Below, in pieces: positions 27,154-35,480 of a stretch of 47,536 nt of DNA. How positions within the stretch are numbered: position 1 is the stretch's first letter; every line of letters starts with the position of its first letter. The notes beneath the pieces are model-generated. The model worked only from the letters and a program-made list of their open reading frames with translations. It was not told the origin of the DNA and did no database searches. A program made the translations under genes and the position numbers. The stretch is from an uncultured beta proteobacterium (GTDB lineage Bacteria > Pseudomonadota > Gammaproteobacteria > Burkholderiales > Burkholderiaceae_B): NCBI GenBank assembly GCA_903865015.1, contig CAIPID010000343.1:1-47536 (forward strand), written 5' to 3'.

Positions 27154-27833
27154 TCAGAATATCCAAAAGCGATGCCTCCAACATGCTGCTGGCAATCGTG
27201 CTCAGCGCGATAGGCAGCTTGGGTGGATTGACCTCCGCCTGGGCTCAAAACAAGCCGGCGCCTTTGGCCACACCTGCGGAACAACCCAGCACGCAAATTC
27301 TTTCCGACACCCTGCACTACGATGACATCAAGCGTGAAAGCACGTTTACGGGCAATGTCGTGATGACGCGCGGGCTGATGACGATGAACGCCGACACCCT
27401 CATTCTGAAAGAAGAAAGCGACGGTTCACAATTTGGCACGGGAACAGTCAAGCCCGGAAAACGTGTATTTATCCGTCAAGAACGCCCTGAAAGTTTTGAG
27501 GTGCTTGAAGGGGTTGGTGAGCGCGTCGAGTACAACGGCCGTGACGAAATTTTTGATCTGATTGGTCAAGCCATTGTGACGCGATTTATTTGTGGCCAGC
27601 AATTCGATACCGTCAGCGGCGAGAAAGTACGATACAGCCAGAAAACCGACACATATGAAGCATTTTCCGGGCCAAACTCAGCCAACACAGGAGGCCGCGT
27701 GCGTTCAGTCGCACAGCCTCGCGCACGCACGGATGCTGCGGTCGCTGCATGCAAAGCCAAACAGGGGGCGGCCACAAGCAATACCCCCCTACCCCCCTTA
27801 GCGATCCCCAGCACAAACCCCGGCAAAAACTAA
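27150..27833 (+). CDS. lptA: LPS transport periplasmic protein LptA
   Basis: Forms the periplasmic bridge carrying LPS between LptC and LptD. The 227 residues begin with a signal peptide (cleavage near SAWAQ, about residue 32), then the OstA/LptA jellyroll (about 48-170) with [21 protein letters not shown] and [18 protein letters not shown]. The last ~50 residues are a low-complexity tail rich in Ala, Pro and Thr. Its coding DNA contains two runs of six C (27784-27797). It overlaps lptC and is followed by lptB after 31 bases. Confidence 0.92.
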   Translation: MIRISKSDASNMLLAIVLSAIGSLGGLTSAWAQNKPAPLATPAEQPSTQILSDTLHYDDIKRESTFTGNVVMTRGLMTMNADTLILKEESDGSQFGTGTVKPGKRVFIRQERPESFEVLEGVGERVEYNGRDEIFDLIGQAIVTRFICGQQFDTVSGEKVRYSQKTDTYEAFSGPNSANTGGRVRSVAQPRARTDAAVAACKAKQGAATSNTPLPPLAIPSTNPGKN

Positions 27834-27864
27834 TCCCATCTCAGCATCTCCCCGAAAACTACGC

Positions 27865-28653
27865 ATGCAATCATCATCCTCGCTCAATACCGCCCCCCAA
27901 CCCTCTGCGCCTATCGGGAGCTTGAGTGCGACCGGTTTGCGTAAATCGTATGGCGGTCGTATGGTTGTGCAAGACGTATCACTTTCGGTCAATAGCGGAG
28001 AGGTCGTCGGACTGCTTGGTCCGAACGGGGCGGGCAAGACCACCAGCTTTTATATGATTGTCGGACTCGTTGCGGCCGACGCGGGCCGCATCGAAATCGA
28101 TGGCAACTCCATCAGCAGTATGCCGATCCACCAGCGGGCACGCAAAGGTTTGTCATATCTGCCTCAGGACGCGTCGGTGTTTCGTCGTCTGACGGTCGAA
28201 GAAAATATCCGTGCAGTGCTGGAACTCCAGTTTGACGAAAACGGTCAGCGGTTTTCAAAAGCAGTCATTGAAGAACAACTCAACGATTTGCTCGACGAGC
28301 TGCAAATCGGTCATATCCGCAGCAATAATGCCTTGTCATTGTCCGGAGGCGAACGGCGCCGTGTAGAAATTTCACGCGCCCTGGCGACGCGTCCCAGATT
28401 CATTCTGCTCGACGAGCCCTTTGCCGGCGTCGATCCGATTGCGGTCATCGAGATTCAGCGGATTGTGCGTTTTCTAAAAAGTCGTGGAATCGGTGTGCTG
28501 ATTACCGACCATAACGTACGTGAAACACTCGGAATCTGTGATCGCGCCTACATCATCAGTGACGGTAAGGTCCTCACGAGCGGGCAACCCGATAAAATCG
28601 TCGATGATCCATCCGTACGACGCGTTTATCTGGGCGAACACTTCAAAATGTAA
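27865..28653 (+). CDS. lptB: LPS export ABC transporter ATP-binding protein LptB
   Basis: Cytoplasmic ATPase powering LPS extraction with LptFG. The 262 residues carry Walker A GPNGAGKT, the Q-loop [17 protein letters not shown], the ABC signature [12 protein letters not shown], Walker [14 protein letters not shown] and the switch histidine in [10 protein letters not shown]. The sequence is clearly LptB-like. An N-terminal extension of about 15 residues ([16 protein letters not shown]) precedes the domain. It is the last gene of the kds-lpt run; in many betaproteobacteria rpoN would follow, but here a 234-base gap leads to hpf. Confidence 0.95.
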   Translation: MQSSSSLNTAPQPSAPIGSLSATGLRKSYGGRMVVQDVSLSVNSGEVVGLLGPNGAGKTTSFYMIVGLVAADAGRIEIDGNSISSMPIHQRARKGLSYLPQDASVFRRLTVEENIRAVLELQFDENGQRFSKAVIEEQLNDLLDELQIGHIRSNNALSLSGGERRRVEISRALATRPRFILLDEPFAGVDPIAVIEIQRIVRFLKSRGIGVLITDHNVRETLGICDRAYIISDGKVLTSGQPDKIVDDPSVRRVYLGEHFKM

Positions 28654-28770
28654 AGTCAGCCGTTGGGCGCCGCGCCCTTGCCACTAAGCAACCCTGATGA
28701 TCCGCATATAAATTGCTGCGGCGCACACCAAAAACATTCACAGAATGTGAAATAAATCAGCTGTCTGGTA

Positions 28771-28798
28771 TTGATTTTCTGCGTCAAGTCACTACACT
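28771..28798 (+). promoter_or_regulatory. Probable sigma-70 promoter for hpf
   Basis: TTGATT (28771-28776) and TACACT (28793-28798) are separated by 16 bases, about 90 bases upstream of the hpf ATG. An AAGGAG ribosome-binding site is present at 28875-28880. The surrounding 234-base gap contains no other ORF of note, only a small GGGCG/CGCCC hairpin at 28665-28677. Confidence 0.5.
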
Positions 28799-28887
28799 AA
28801 AGTCATGACATTTTTATTTAAGGAGTTTGCCTAGACGTTCTTTTCGCGCAATTCGCGCAAATTTTTTTCCTTTCAAGGAGATTACAC

Positions 28888-29214
28888 ATGAACCTGAGCA
28901 TCACTGGTCACCATCTCGACGTTACTCCCGCCATCCGGGAATATATTCACACGAAAATGGCACGCGTACTGCGACATTTCGATCACGTCATCGACACACA
29001 GGTCATGCTTTCGGTAGAGCCGCACAGGCACCGAGCAGAAATCACTCTTCATGTCCGCGGCAAGGATATTCACTGCGAAGCCATCGAAGAAAACCTTTAT
29101 GCTGCACTCGATCTGCTGATCGATAAAATTGACCGTAAAGTCATTCAGCACAAAGACCGCACCCAAAACCACAGTCATTTGGCTGTCAAACGACAAATTT
29201 TCGAAACCGCCTGA
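28888..29214 (+). CDS. hpf: Ribosome hibernation-promoting factor (short HPF)
   Basis: A 108-residue protein of the HPF/RaiA family that binds the 30S decoding region and promotes ribosome dimerisation in stationary phase. It has the characteristic start MNLSITGHHLDVTPAIREYI, a basic AEITLHVRGKDIHCEA strand and EENLYAALDLLIDKIDRKVIQHKDR helix. Length shows the short form without the C-terminal dimerisation domain. The ribosome-binding site AAGGAG is excellent (seven bases from ATG). A strong terminator follows it at 29261, so it appears to be expressed independently. Confidence 0.95.
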   Translation: MNLSITGHHLDVTPAIREYIHTKMARVLRHFDHVIDTQVMLSVEPHRHRAEITLHVRGKDIHCEAIEENLYAALDLLIDKIDRKVIQHKDRTQNHSHLAVKRQIFETA

Positions 29215-29260
29215 CAACGATTGGTGCGCATTTCCCTCTGGACGTATCGTCCGCTAGATC

Positions 29261-29284
29261 AACCCGCCCAGTGGCGGGTTTTTT
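29261..29284 (+). terminator. Rho-independent terminator after hpf
   Basis: AACCCGCC (29261-29268) pairs with GGCGGGTT (29273-29280) around a CAGT loop, followed by a run of T ending at 29284. It lies 46 bases past the hpf stop and about 40 bases before ptsN. Confidence 0.9.
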
Positions 29285-29324
29285 AATAGCTGGATCTGCC
29301 TCCTACGGCCCCTATAATCATGTC

Positions 29325-29780
29325 ATGAAACTTTTGTCACACATTCTGCCTCTCAGCAACATCCTGTTAGATCTGCCCGCCACCAGTAAAAAGCGCGTAT
29401 TCGAACAGGCCGGGCTTTTATTTGAAAATAATAACGGCCTTGAACGCGCCGCGGTATTTGAAAGTCTTTTCGCGCGCGAACGCTTGGGGTCAACGGGCCT
29501 GGGCGATGGTGTGGCGGTTCCGCACGGCAGGGTCAAAGGGATCAAGCATGCAACAGCAGCATTTTTACGGCTGAGCAACCCCATCCCCTTTGAGGCGCCT
29601 GATGGCAAACCTGTCAACCAGTTACTTTGCCTTATGGCGCCAGAGTCGGCTGCGCAAGAACATCTAGATATACTTGCCGAAGTCGCAGAAAGATTATCGG
29701 ACGAAAATTTGCGCCAGCGTCTGGCCATCGAAACTGACCCGGTCATCGTGCACCGCCTGCTCACGACCGGCTCAGCCTGA
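29325..29780 (+). CDS. ptsN: Nitrogen PTS EIIA component PtsN
   Basis: EIIA-Ntr regulatory phosphoprotein. It has 151 residues from ATG 29325. The phosphorylated histidine is H67 in DGVAVPHGRV, and the C-terminal QEHLDILAEVAERLSDENLR helix is typical. The longer frame starting at 29271 would run through the hpf terminator, so it was rejected. A TATAAT (29313-29318) sits only six bases before the ATG, so transcripts from it would be leaderless if it is used. hprK and rapZ follow; NPr and EI-Ntr genes are not in the window. Confidence 0.92.
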   Translation: MKLLSHILPLSNILLDLPATSKKRVFEQAGLLFENNNGLERAAVFESLFARERLGSTGLGDGVAVPHGRVKGIKHATAAFLRLSNPIPFEAPDGKPVNQLLCLMAPESAAQEHLDILAEVAERLSDENLRQRLAIETDPVIVHRLLTTGSA

Positions 29781-29827
29781 ATATCCCTTTGGCACTGCGC
29801 TGACCCACCCCAACACCCGGAGCCGAC

Positions 29828-30754
29828 ATGCTGACAGTCAAGGACCTCGTAGACGACAACACCGAAGACATCGATTTCACATGGATCGCAGGTCAATCCG
29901 CAGCCGATCGCCTAATTCCTGACAATGGTATGGCCGCAGCAGACCTGATCGGCCACCTGAATTTGATTCACCCTTCGAGGATTCAGGTGTTTGGCCGCGA
30001 AGAAATGGACTACTACACACGATTTGATGTGCGCCGACGCGTGCATCATGTAGACGAATTACTTGCCGGCGGTGTGCCGGCTATGCTGATCGCCGACGGT
30101 CTTGAGGCGACTCAGGATCTGATTGAACACTGCGAGCTCAACCATGTACCGCTCCTGGGCACAACGACCCCGACTGCGAAACTGATTGATCTGCTGCGCA
30201 TCTATCTCAGCCGTCGCCTGGCGCCCACGACAACCGTACATGGTGTCTTTATGGATGTGCTCGGTGTCGGCGTGCTGATTACCGGCGAGTCGGGCTTAGG
30301 CAAAAGCGAGCTCGCGCTCGAACTGATCTCACGTGGCCACGGGCTGGTTGCGGATGACGCCGTTGATCTGGCGCAAACGTCACCCAACGTCATAGATGGC
30401 CATTGCCCGGATTTGCTGCAAAATATGCTTGAAGTCCGTGGGCTCGGCCTGCTCAATATTCGTACTATTTTTGGCGAAACCTCGGTCCGTCGAAAAATGA
30501 AACTCAAACTCATTGTTCATCTGGTGCGTGCCACGGCCCAGGACAAGTTCGAGCGACTGCCTCTGCAAGATATGACGCAGGAAATCCTCGGCTGTCCGAT
30601 TCGAAAAGTAATGCTGCAAGTTGCAGCGGGACGTAACCTGGCCGTGTTGGTCGAGGCGGCCGTGCGCAACACAATCCTTAAACTTCGGGGGATTGATACG
30701 CTTTCTGAATTCATGGAAAAGCAGGCACAAGCTATTTCACAAGGCAACCTCTGA
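29828..30754 (+). CDS. hprK: HPr kinase/phosphorylase HprK
   Basis: Phosphorylates and dephosphorylates a serine of HPr-like proteins. The 308 residues include the N-terminal DRTGG-like half and the C-terminal kinase domain with H138, Walker A GESGLGKS (153-160) and the HprK signature LEVRGLGLLNI (201-211). In Proteobacteria HprK usually sits beside ptsN, as here, and acts in PTS-Ntr-related regulation rather than classical sugar repression. It overlaps rapZ by one base (30754). Confidence 0.94.
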   Translation: MLTVKDLVDDNTEDIDFTWIAGQSAADRLIPDNGMAAADLIGHLNLIHPSRIQVFGREEMDYYTRFDVRRRVHHVDELLAGGVPAMLIADGLEATQDLIEHCELNHVPLLGTTTPTAKLIDLLRIYLSRRLAPTTTVHGVFMDVLGVGVLITGESGLGKSELALELISRGHGLVADDAVDLAQTSPNVIDGHCPDLLQNMLEVRGLGLLNIRTIFGETSVRRKMKLKLIVHLVRATAQDKFERLPLQDMTQEILGCPIRKVMLQVAAGRNLAVLVEAAVRNTILKLRGIDTLSEFMEKQAQAISQGNL

Positions 30755-31626
30755 TGGCTGCGCTCAACGTCGTTCTGATCACGGGAATCTCCGGCTCCGG
30801 AAAGTCGGTCGCATTGCGGATGCTTGAAGACGCGGGTTACACCTGCGTTGATAATCTCCCCGTAAGATTTCTGCATGAATTCATTGCCTCGATGCGAGAC
30901 GATCCGGCCCGGCGTGTCGCAGTCGCCATTGATGTGCGATCCCCTGGTGATCTTGACGAGTTGCCTGACGTTGTGACGGCTTTACGCGCGATGGGCACCC
31001 AACTGCGTGTTGTATTTCTGGACTCCGATGACGTCACGCTCACGCAGCGCTATTCCGAGTCCCGCAGAAGACACCCCCTGTCGGACCGGCTGAGTCTGAC
31101 GGGCGCCGTGCCTACCCTGCTTGAATGCATCACACACGAACGCGATTTGCTGGATCCGTTACGCAATCAGGCGCATGTCGTAGACACTTCGGGGCTGATC
31201 CCTGGCCAACTGCGCGCCTGGATCAGGGATCTTGTTCAGGCAGACCGTAGTCCGTTGATACTGACCTTTGAGTCGTTTGCTTTCAAGCACGGCGTGCCGA
31301 AAGACGCCGATCTCGTTTTTGATGTGCGCTGCCTCCCCAATCCTCACTACGATCCTCAACTGCGCCCCTTGACCGGCCGCGATAAGGCAGTTGCCGAGTG
31401 GCTGGCCAGCTTTGATGATGTCGGGGCGATGATTGACGACATTGAGGCGTTTATACGTAAATGGTTGCCTCGCTATACCGAAGATACCCGCAGTTATTTA
31501 ACTATCGCGATAGGGTGCACGGGTGGTAAACACCGGTCGGTGTACATGGTTGAAACACTCGGCCAGCGTTTTGCTGATCATCAACCCTTGCTGCTGCGCC
31601 ACCGCAGTCGGCCTGAGTTCGTGTAA
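30754..31626 (+). CDS. rapZ: RNase adapter / nucleotide-binding protein RapZ
   Basis: A 290-residue P-loop protein of the RapZ (YvcJ) family. Walker A GISGSGKS is at 11-18, and the C-terminal half includes FKHGVPKDADLVFDVRCLPNPHY and the IGCTGGKHRSV motif. In E. coli RapZ presents the GlmZ small RNA to RNase E and so controls glucosamine-6-phosphate synthesis; whether that holds here is unknown. It lies in the conserved ptsN-hprK-rapZ order and its stop shares one base with the rlpA start. Confidence 0.94.
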   Translation: MAALNVVLITGISGSGKSVALRMLEDAGYTCVDNLPVRFLHEFIASMRDDPARRVAVAIDVRSPGDLDELPDVVTALRAMGTQLRVVFLDSDDVTLTQRYSESRRRHPLSDRLSLTGAVPTLLECITHERDLLDPLRNQAHVVDTSGLIPGQLRAWIRDLVQADRSPLILTFESFAFKHGVPKDADLVFDVRCLPNPHYDPQLRPLTGRDKAVAEWLASFDDVGAMIDDIEAFIRKWLPRYTEDTRSYLTIAIGCTGGKHRSVYMVETLGQRFADHQPLLLRHRSRPEFV

Positions 31627-32570
31627 TGCGCACCCAACCAAGGCCTCAATGGTGCATGCTTGCAGCATGTCTGTTGTTGGTCCTGCTTGCAGCGTGCTCA
31701 GGGACCAAAAAGGGCGGCTACTACAAAGATGACGGTCCCGAGGCCAACCCCCCCTCCAATCTGGACAAGGTGCCTGACGCTATTCCAAAAATAGAACCCC
31801 TTGCGAGTGGCGCGAACAAGCCCTACAAGGTTTTTGGCCAGTCTTACACCCCAGACGTCAGTGGAGGCACATACAAAGTACAGGGGCGTGCCTCTTGGTA
31901 TGGAAAAAAATTCCACGGCAACGGCACATCAAATGGCGAGCGCTATGACATGTATGCCATGACGGCCGCCCACACAACCCTACCCATTCCAAGCTATGTA
32001 CGGGTGACCCGCGTTTCGAATGGTAAGTCCGTTGTATTGCGTGTCAACGACCGCGGTCCGTTTCACAGTGACCGTATTATTGATCTGTCTTACGTCGCAG
32101 CCTATAAGCTTGGGATGTTAGGACCAGGGAGCAGCGAGGTCATCGTCGAGCGCATCATGCCCGATCAAATTCGCAACTGGCAAACGCAACCCAGTACCAC
32201 GATGATGGCGGATCAGACGCCTGTCGCACCGGTTGCACTCCCCCCGCCGGCCTCACCAGAACCCGCAGCGGCAACACAAACGCAGCTACCTTCTGAAAAC
32301 ATCTCATTGCAACAAGCAACCCCCGTGCCTGCCGGCAGCATGTTCCTGCAGCTTGGCGCATTTAGCGATCCAGCGAAAGCGCAATCGCTTGCGGCACAGG
32401 TGACGCAAAAAATGCCATCGGGGCTAGAGGCGCCGGTACTTGTCGACCGTAACGCCAACAACTTGTACCGTGTAAGGATTGGGCCTTTTGCAAGCCGTGA
32501 TGCTGCGATGCAAGCACTAACCCCGATTCAAAATTCGACGGGTTTCGCGCCAAGCCTCTCATTGCCCTGA
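31626..32570 (+). CDS. rlpA: Septal-ring lytic transglycosylase lipoprotein RlpA
   Basis: A 314-residue outer-membrane lipoprotein. The lipobox LLAAC places the acylated cysteine at residue 24. The RlpA double-psi beta-barrel follows (about 83-180; GRASWYGKKFHGNGTSNGE and VLRVNDRGPFHSDRIIDLS), then a Pro/Ala/Gln-rich linker and a C-terminal SPOR domain (about 238-312; FLQLGAFSDPAKAQSLA) that binds denuded septal glycan. Starts within the rapZ stop codon. Its 3' end overlaps the convergent rsmI gene by 12 bases. Confidence 0.93.
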   Translation: MRTQPRPQWCMLAACLLLVLLAACSGTKKGGYYKDDGPEANPPSNLDKVPDAIPKIEPLASGANKPYKVFGQSYTPDVSGGTYKVQGRASWYGKKFHGNGTSNGERYDMYAMTAAHTTLPIPSYVRVTRVSNGKSVVLRVNDRGPFHSDRIIDLSYVAAYKLGMLGPGSSEVIVERIMPDQIRNWQTQPSTTMMADQTPVAPVALPPPASPEPAAATQTQLPSENISLQQATPVPAGSMFLQLGAFSDPAKAQSLAAQVTQKMPSGLEAPVLVDRNANNLYRVRIGPFASRDAAMQALTPIQNSTGFAPSLSLP

Positions 32571-33512
32571 GTTATTTTTATCTTTTAGCGCAAGCACGCG
32601 GGCGTAAAGCGCATCGCGCGACTGACCGGTTGCCTTGGCGGCAACGCGTGCTATATCGCGCACCGACAAGCTTTCAAGAAGGGCCTCAAGCCAGGCGTCC
32701 ACGCCTGCGGCTTGCTCGACTTCAGCCTCTTCATCGCGCATCACTTCTGGGGGATACAGAATCACCACATACTCCCCCTGTTCACGGTGCGCACCCTGCT
32801 CAAGCCATGTTTGTGCCTGAGCAAGTGGCATCGTGGCGACTTCTTCGAAGCGTTTTGTCAGCTCTCTTGCAAACGCAACACGCCTCGCAGGGCCAGCCAC
32901 TGTTTGTAAGTCCTGAATGCTGGCGGCAATGCGATGTGGTGCCTCATAAAAAACGAGCGCGGCAGGCAACGCACTCCACTGTCGCAGCCACCGCTGTCGC
33001 GCCATAGACTTGGTAGGCGCAAAACCGGCAAAAACAAAACCAGGGCTCGCATCGGTCGTGACCCCGGTGGCCATGAGGGCAGTAATGACTGCGCTCGGTC
33101 CAGGCAGAGGAATCACCCTTAACCCTGCTTGAATCACGGCTTGCACCACGACAGCACCCGGATCACTGACGGCCGGCGCTCCCGCATCGGACACCAGTGC
33201 CACCCTCTGGCCTGCGTGCAGTCTCTCGACTATCGCAACCGCAGCGGTCTGCTCGTTGTGACGATGCGAAGCCATCAGGGGCGTAGAAATCCCCCAGGCA
33301 TCGAGCAGAATACGGGTGGCCCGCGTATCCTCAGCCGCAATAATATCTGCGCGGCTAAGCGCCTGCCAGGCACGCAAAGTCAGGTCACCCAGATTGCCAA
33401 TCGGCGTGGCCACGACATATAAAGCTTGCGCGGGCCAGGACTGCGTATCAACCCGCTCGCCGACACGATTCCAGGCATCAGGCACCTCTTGAAGCGAGAC
33501 ATTTTCAGTCAT
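32559..33512 (-). CDS. rsmI: 16S rRNA (cytidine-1402 2'-O)-methyltransferase RsmI
   Basis: Methylates C1402 in the 16S rRNA decoding centre. The 317 residues of the tetrapyrrole-methylase fold show LYVVATPIGNLGDLTLRA, IAAEDTRATRILL, VALVSDAGAPAVSDPG and IPLPGPSAVITAL. The N-terminal ~28 residues before the core form an extension compared with E. coli RsmI. It stands alone on the minus strand, overlapping rlpA at its 3' end and divergent from yraN, the same rsmI/yraN arrangement seen in enterobacteria. Confidence 0.94.
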   Translation of the reverse strand: MTENVSLQEVPDAWNRVGERVDTQSWPAQALYVVATPIGNLGDLTLRAWQALSRADIIAAEDTRATRILLDAWGISTPLMASHRHNEQTAAVAIVERLHAGQRVALVSDAGAPAVSDPGAVVVQAVIQAGLRVIPLPGPSAVITALMATGVTTDASPGFVFAGFAPTKSMARQRWLRQWSALPAALVFYEAPHRIAASIQDLQTVAGPARRVAFARELTKRFEEVATMPLAQAQTWLEQGAHREQGEYVVILYPPEVMRDEEAEVEQAAGVDAWLEALLESLSVRDIARVAAKATGQSRDALYARVLALKDKNNSGQ

Positions 33513-33577
33513 GGATCAGCCACAATTTTCAAAAACATCTGTCAGTGTAGAGCAATCTTCAACCCGGTCCCGAGACC

Positions 33578-34102
33578 ATGACCCTGAGCAGAATGAACCT
33601 AACTGACCCCAACGACTTTCAGATCTTTATCCTCGCCCAGGCGGCACAAGAGCGTGCAGTCAAAAATCGCCGGCGACGTCTGAGTAAAAAACACCAAAAT
33701 ACCGGCGCCAGCGTCACGAAATCGGCCCGGTCCGCTACGCAAGCCGCGGGCGATGCATTCGAAACACTGGCCTGCCAGTATCTGGAAGCAAAAGGTTTGG
33801 TCGTACTGGCAAGGCAGCTATTTTGCCCCCGCGGAGAGCTCGATCTGGTGGCGAGGCACCACAACACCCTGGTTTTCGTTGAAGTACGCGCGCGCAATCG
33901 CAGATCACATGGGGGCGCCGCGGCCAGCATCAACGCTGCCAAACAAATAAAACTTATCCGCGCAGCAAAATGGCACTTATCTGAGCTTTCTGGTCGATTT
34001 TTTGCCGGTACTACGCCTGCCTGCCGCATTGATGTGATTACCTTTGACCAAGGTCGCCTGCAATGGCTACAGGATGCCATACGCCTGGAGCAAGATAAGT
34101 GA
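33578..34102 (+). CDS. yraN: YraN family (UPF0102) endonuclease-like protein with N-terminal extension
   Basis: 174 residues, longer than the usual ~120. The conserved restriction-endonuclease-like core begins near residue 57 (AGDAFETLACQYLEAKGL) and includes the active-site-like CPRGELDLVARHHNTLVFVEVRAR. The extra N-terminal ~55 residues contain a basic cluster KNRRRRLSKKH (30-40). No ATG, GTG or TTG start lies in frame between codon 6 and the core, so the extension seems to be translated. The cellular role of YraN is unknown. gmhA and dolP follow on the same strand. Confidence 0.85.
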   Translation: MTLSRMNLTDPNDFQIFILAQAAQERAVKNRRRRLSKKHQNTGASVTKSARSATQAAGDAFETLACQYLEAKGLVVLARQLFCPRGELDLVARHHNTLVFVEVRARNRRSHGGAAASINAAKQIKLIRAAKWHLSELSGRFFAGTTPACRIDVITFDQGRLQWLQDAIRLEQDK

Positions 34103-34146
34103 GATAATCATCTTATTGGAACCATCGGACTCAACCCGCCATAGCT

Positions 34147-34740
34147 ATGGATCTCGCTGCAAAACTGACCGCTCATTTCGAAGACAACATCGCTGCGACA
34201 CAGCGCAGCATGCAAACACTCAACGCGCCCATGCTGGGAGCAATCGATCTTTGTTTTGGCACAGTGACCAATAACGCCAAAATCCTTGCTTGCGGCAATG
34301 GCGGATCTGCGGCTGACGCGCAACACTTCATTGCAGAGCTAGTCGGTCGTTTTGAACGCGATCGCCTGCCGCTTGCGGGCGTGGCGCTCAACACCGACAC
34401 ATCCATTCTGACCGCCGTCGGCAATGACTACGGTTTTGATCAGATATTCTCGCGACAGATCATGGCCTTAGGTCAGCCTGGAGACATTCTGGTCGCGATT
34501 TCGACCAGCGGAAACTCGACCAACGTCCAATTAGCGATCCAAGCTGCGCACGAGCGAGACATGCATGTGATCGCCCTAACCGGCAAGGGTGGCGGCACGA
34601 TCGGCGACATGCTGCTTCCAGACGATATCCATCTTTGCGTTCCACACGATCGCACCATGCGCATCCAGGAAGTCCACATTCTTCTGCTTCATATTCTTTG
34701 CGATGGCATTGATGCACTTCTTCTCGGAGACCCCGCATGA
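34147..34740 (+). CDS. gmhA: Sedoheptulose 7-phosphate isomerase GmhA (SIS domain)
   Basis: First step of ADP-heptose synthesis. The 197-residue SIS protein has GNGGSAADAQHFIAELVGRF, where the glutamate corresponds to the GmhA catalytic base, the phosphate motif STSGNSTN and the C-terminal RIQEVHILLLH with the second catalytic residue. These features favour GmhA over the DnaA-binding paralogue DiaA, although the yraN-SIS-dolP order is exactly where E. coli carries diaA. It overlaps dolP by four bases. Confidence 0.85.
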   Translation: MDLAAKLTAHFEDNIAATQRSMQTLNAPMLGAIDLCFGTVTNNAKILACGNGGSAADAQHFIAELVGRFERDRLPLAGVALNTDTSILTAVGNDYGFDQIFSRQIMALGQPGDILVAISTSGNSTNVQLAIQAAHERDMHVIALTGKGGGTIGDMLLPDDIHLCVPHDRTMRIQEVHILLLHILCDGIDALLLGDPA

Positions 34741-35480
34741 CACACCCAATTAAACTGATCCGTCCCGTGATGCTCGTGGTCTTGCTGGCAACCTTGACCT
34801 CAATGCTGCAAGGCTGTATTGGCGTCGCGATCACGGGTGTTGCGGCTGCAACCGGCATGGTGGTGGTTGATCGACGCACCACAGCTCAGCAGGCTGACGA
34901 CAAACTGATCGAACTGAAAGTCAATAACCACATGCGGACCCGATTTGGAGACACCGCGCGCATCAACGCAACGGTCTACCAGAGCGTCGTGTTACTGACC
35001 GGCGAGGCCTTGATTGAGGAAATCAAAGTCCAGGCAGGAGACATCGCTCGCAAAGTCGAAAAAGTAAAATCCGTATCGAATCAAGTCGTCGTCGTTCAGG
35101 AGATATCGCCTTTTTCAGTCATCACCAATGACACGTGGATTACTTCTAAAGTCATGACCACGCTGGCCACCACCAAAGAAATTCCATCGCGTACGATTGT
35201 TGTCACAACCGATCGCAGCGTTGTCTATCTGATGGGCATGGTCACGCAACACGAAGGCGATCTGGCTGCCGCCGCAACCGCACAAGTCAGTGGCGTCAAA
35301 CGGGTCGAGAAGTTTTTCCAGATCATTTCTCCCGCCGAAGCCAACAAGCTAGATAGCATGTCAGGCGTCTCGAAAGGCACAGGCACACCTCTGGGTGAGT
35401 CTGCACCGATTAGCGAGGGCACAGTGCCCGCGGCAGCTGCGCCTGGTTCGGGTGCCGTTGAAGTCATGCCGATTCAATGA
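34737..35480 (+). CDS. dolP: BON-domain outer-membrane lipoprotein (DolP/YraP-like)
   Basis: A 247-residue lipoprotein with lipobox MLQGC (cysteine 27) and two BON domains (about 55-122 and 128-200), as in E. coli DolP, which binds phospholipid and supports outer-membrane integrity. The C-terminal ~45 residues are a Gly/Ala/Pro/Ser-rich tail not expected in short DolP. Synteny rsmI-yraN-SIS-dolP supports the assignment. Its start overlaps gmhA, and its stop overlaps a thioredoxin-like gene by four bases. Confidence 0.88.
   Translation: MTHPIKLIRPVMLVVLLATLTSMLQGCIGVAITGVAAATGMVVVDRRTTAQQADDKLIELKVNNHMRTRFGDTARINATVYQSVVLLTGEALIEEIKVQAGDIARKVEKVKSVSNQVVVVQEISPFSVITNDTWITSKVMTTLATTKEIPSRTIVVTTDRSVVYLMGMVTQHEGDLAAAATAQVSGVKRVEKFFQIISPAEANKLDSMSGVSKGTGTPLGESAPISEGTVPAAAAPGSGAVEVMPIQ

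Noticed and set aside
28760-28790. Sigma-54 type -24/-12 promoter before hpf
   Set aside because: GG and GC dinucleotides are present, but their spacing does not fit the required ten bases; a sigma-70 promoter fits better.
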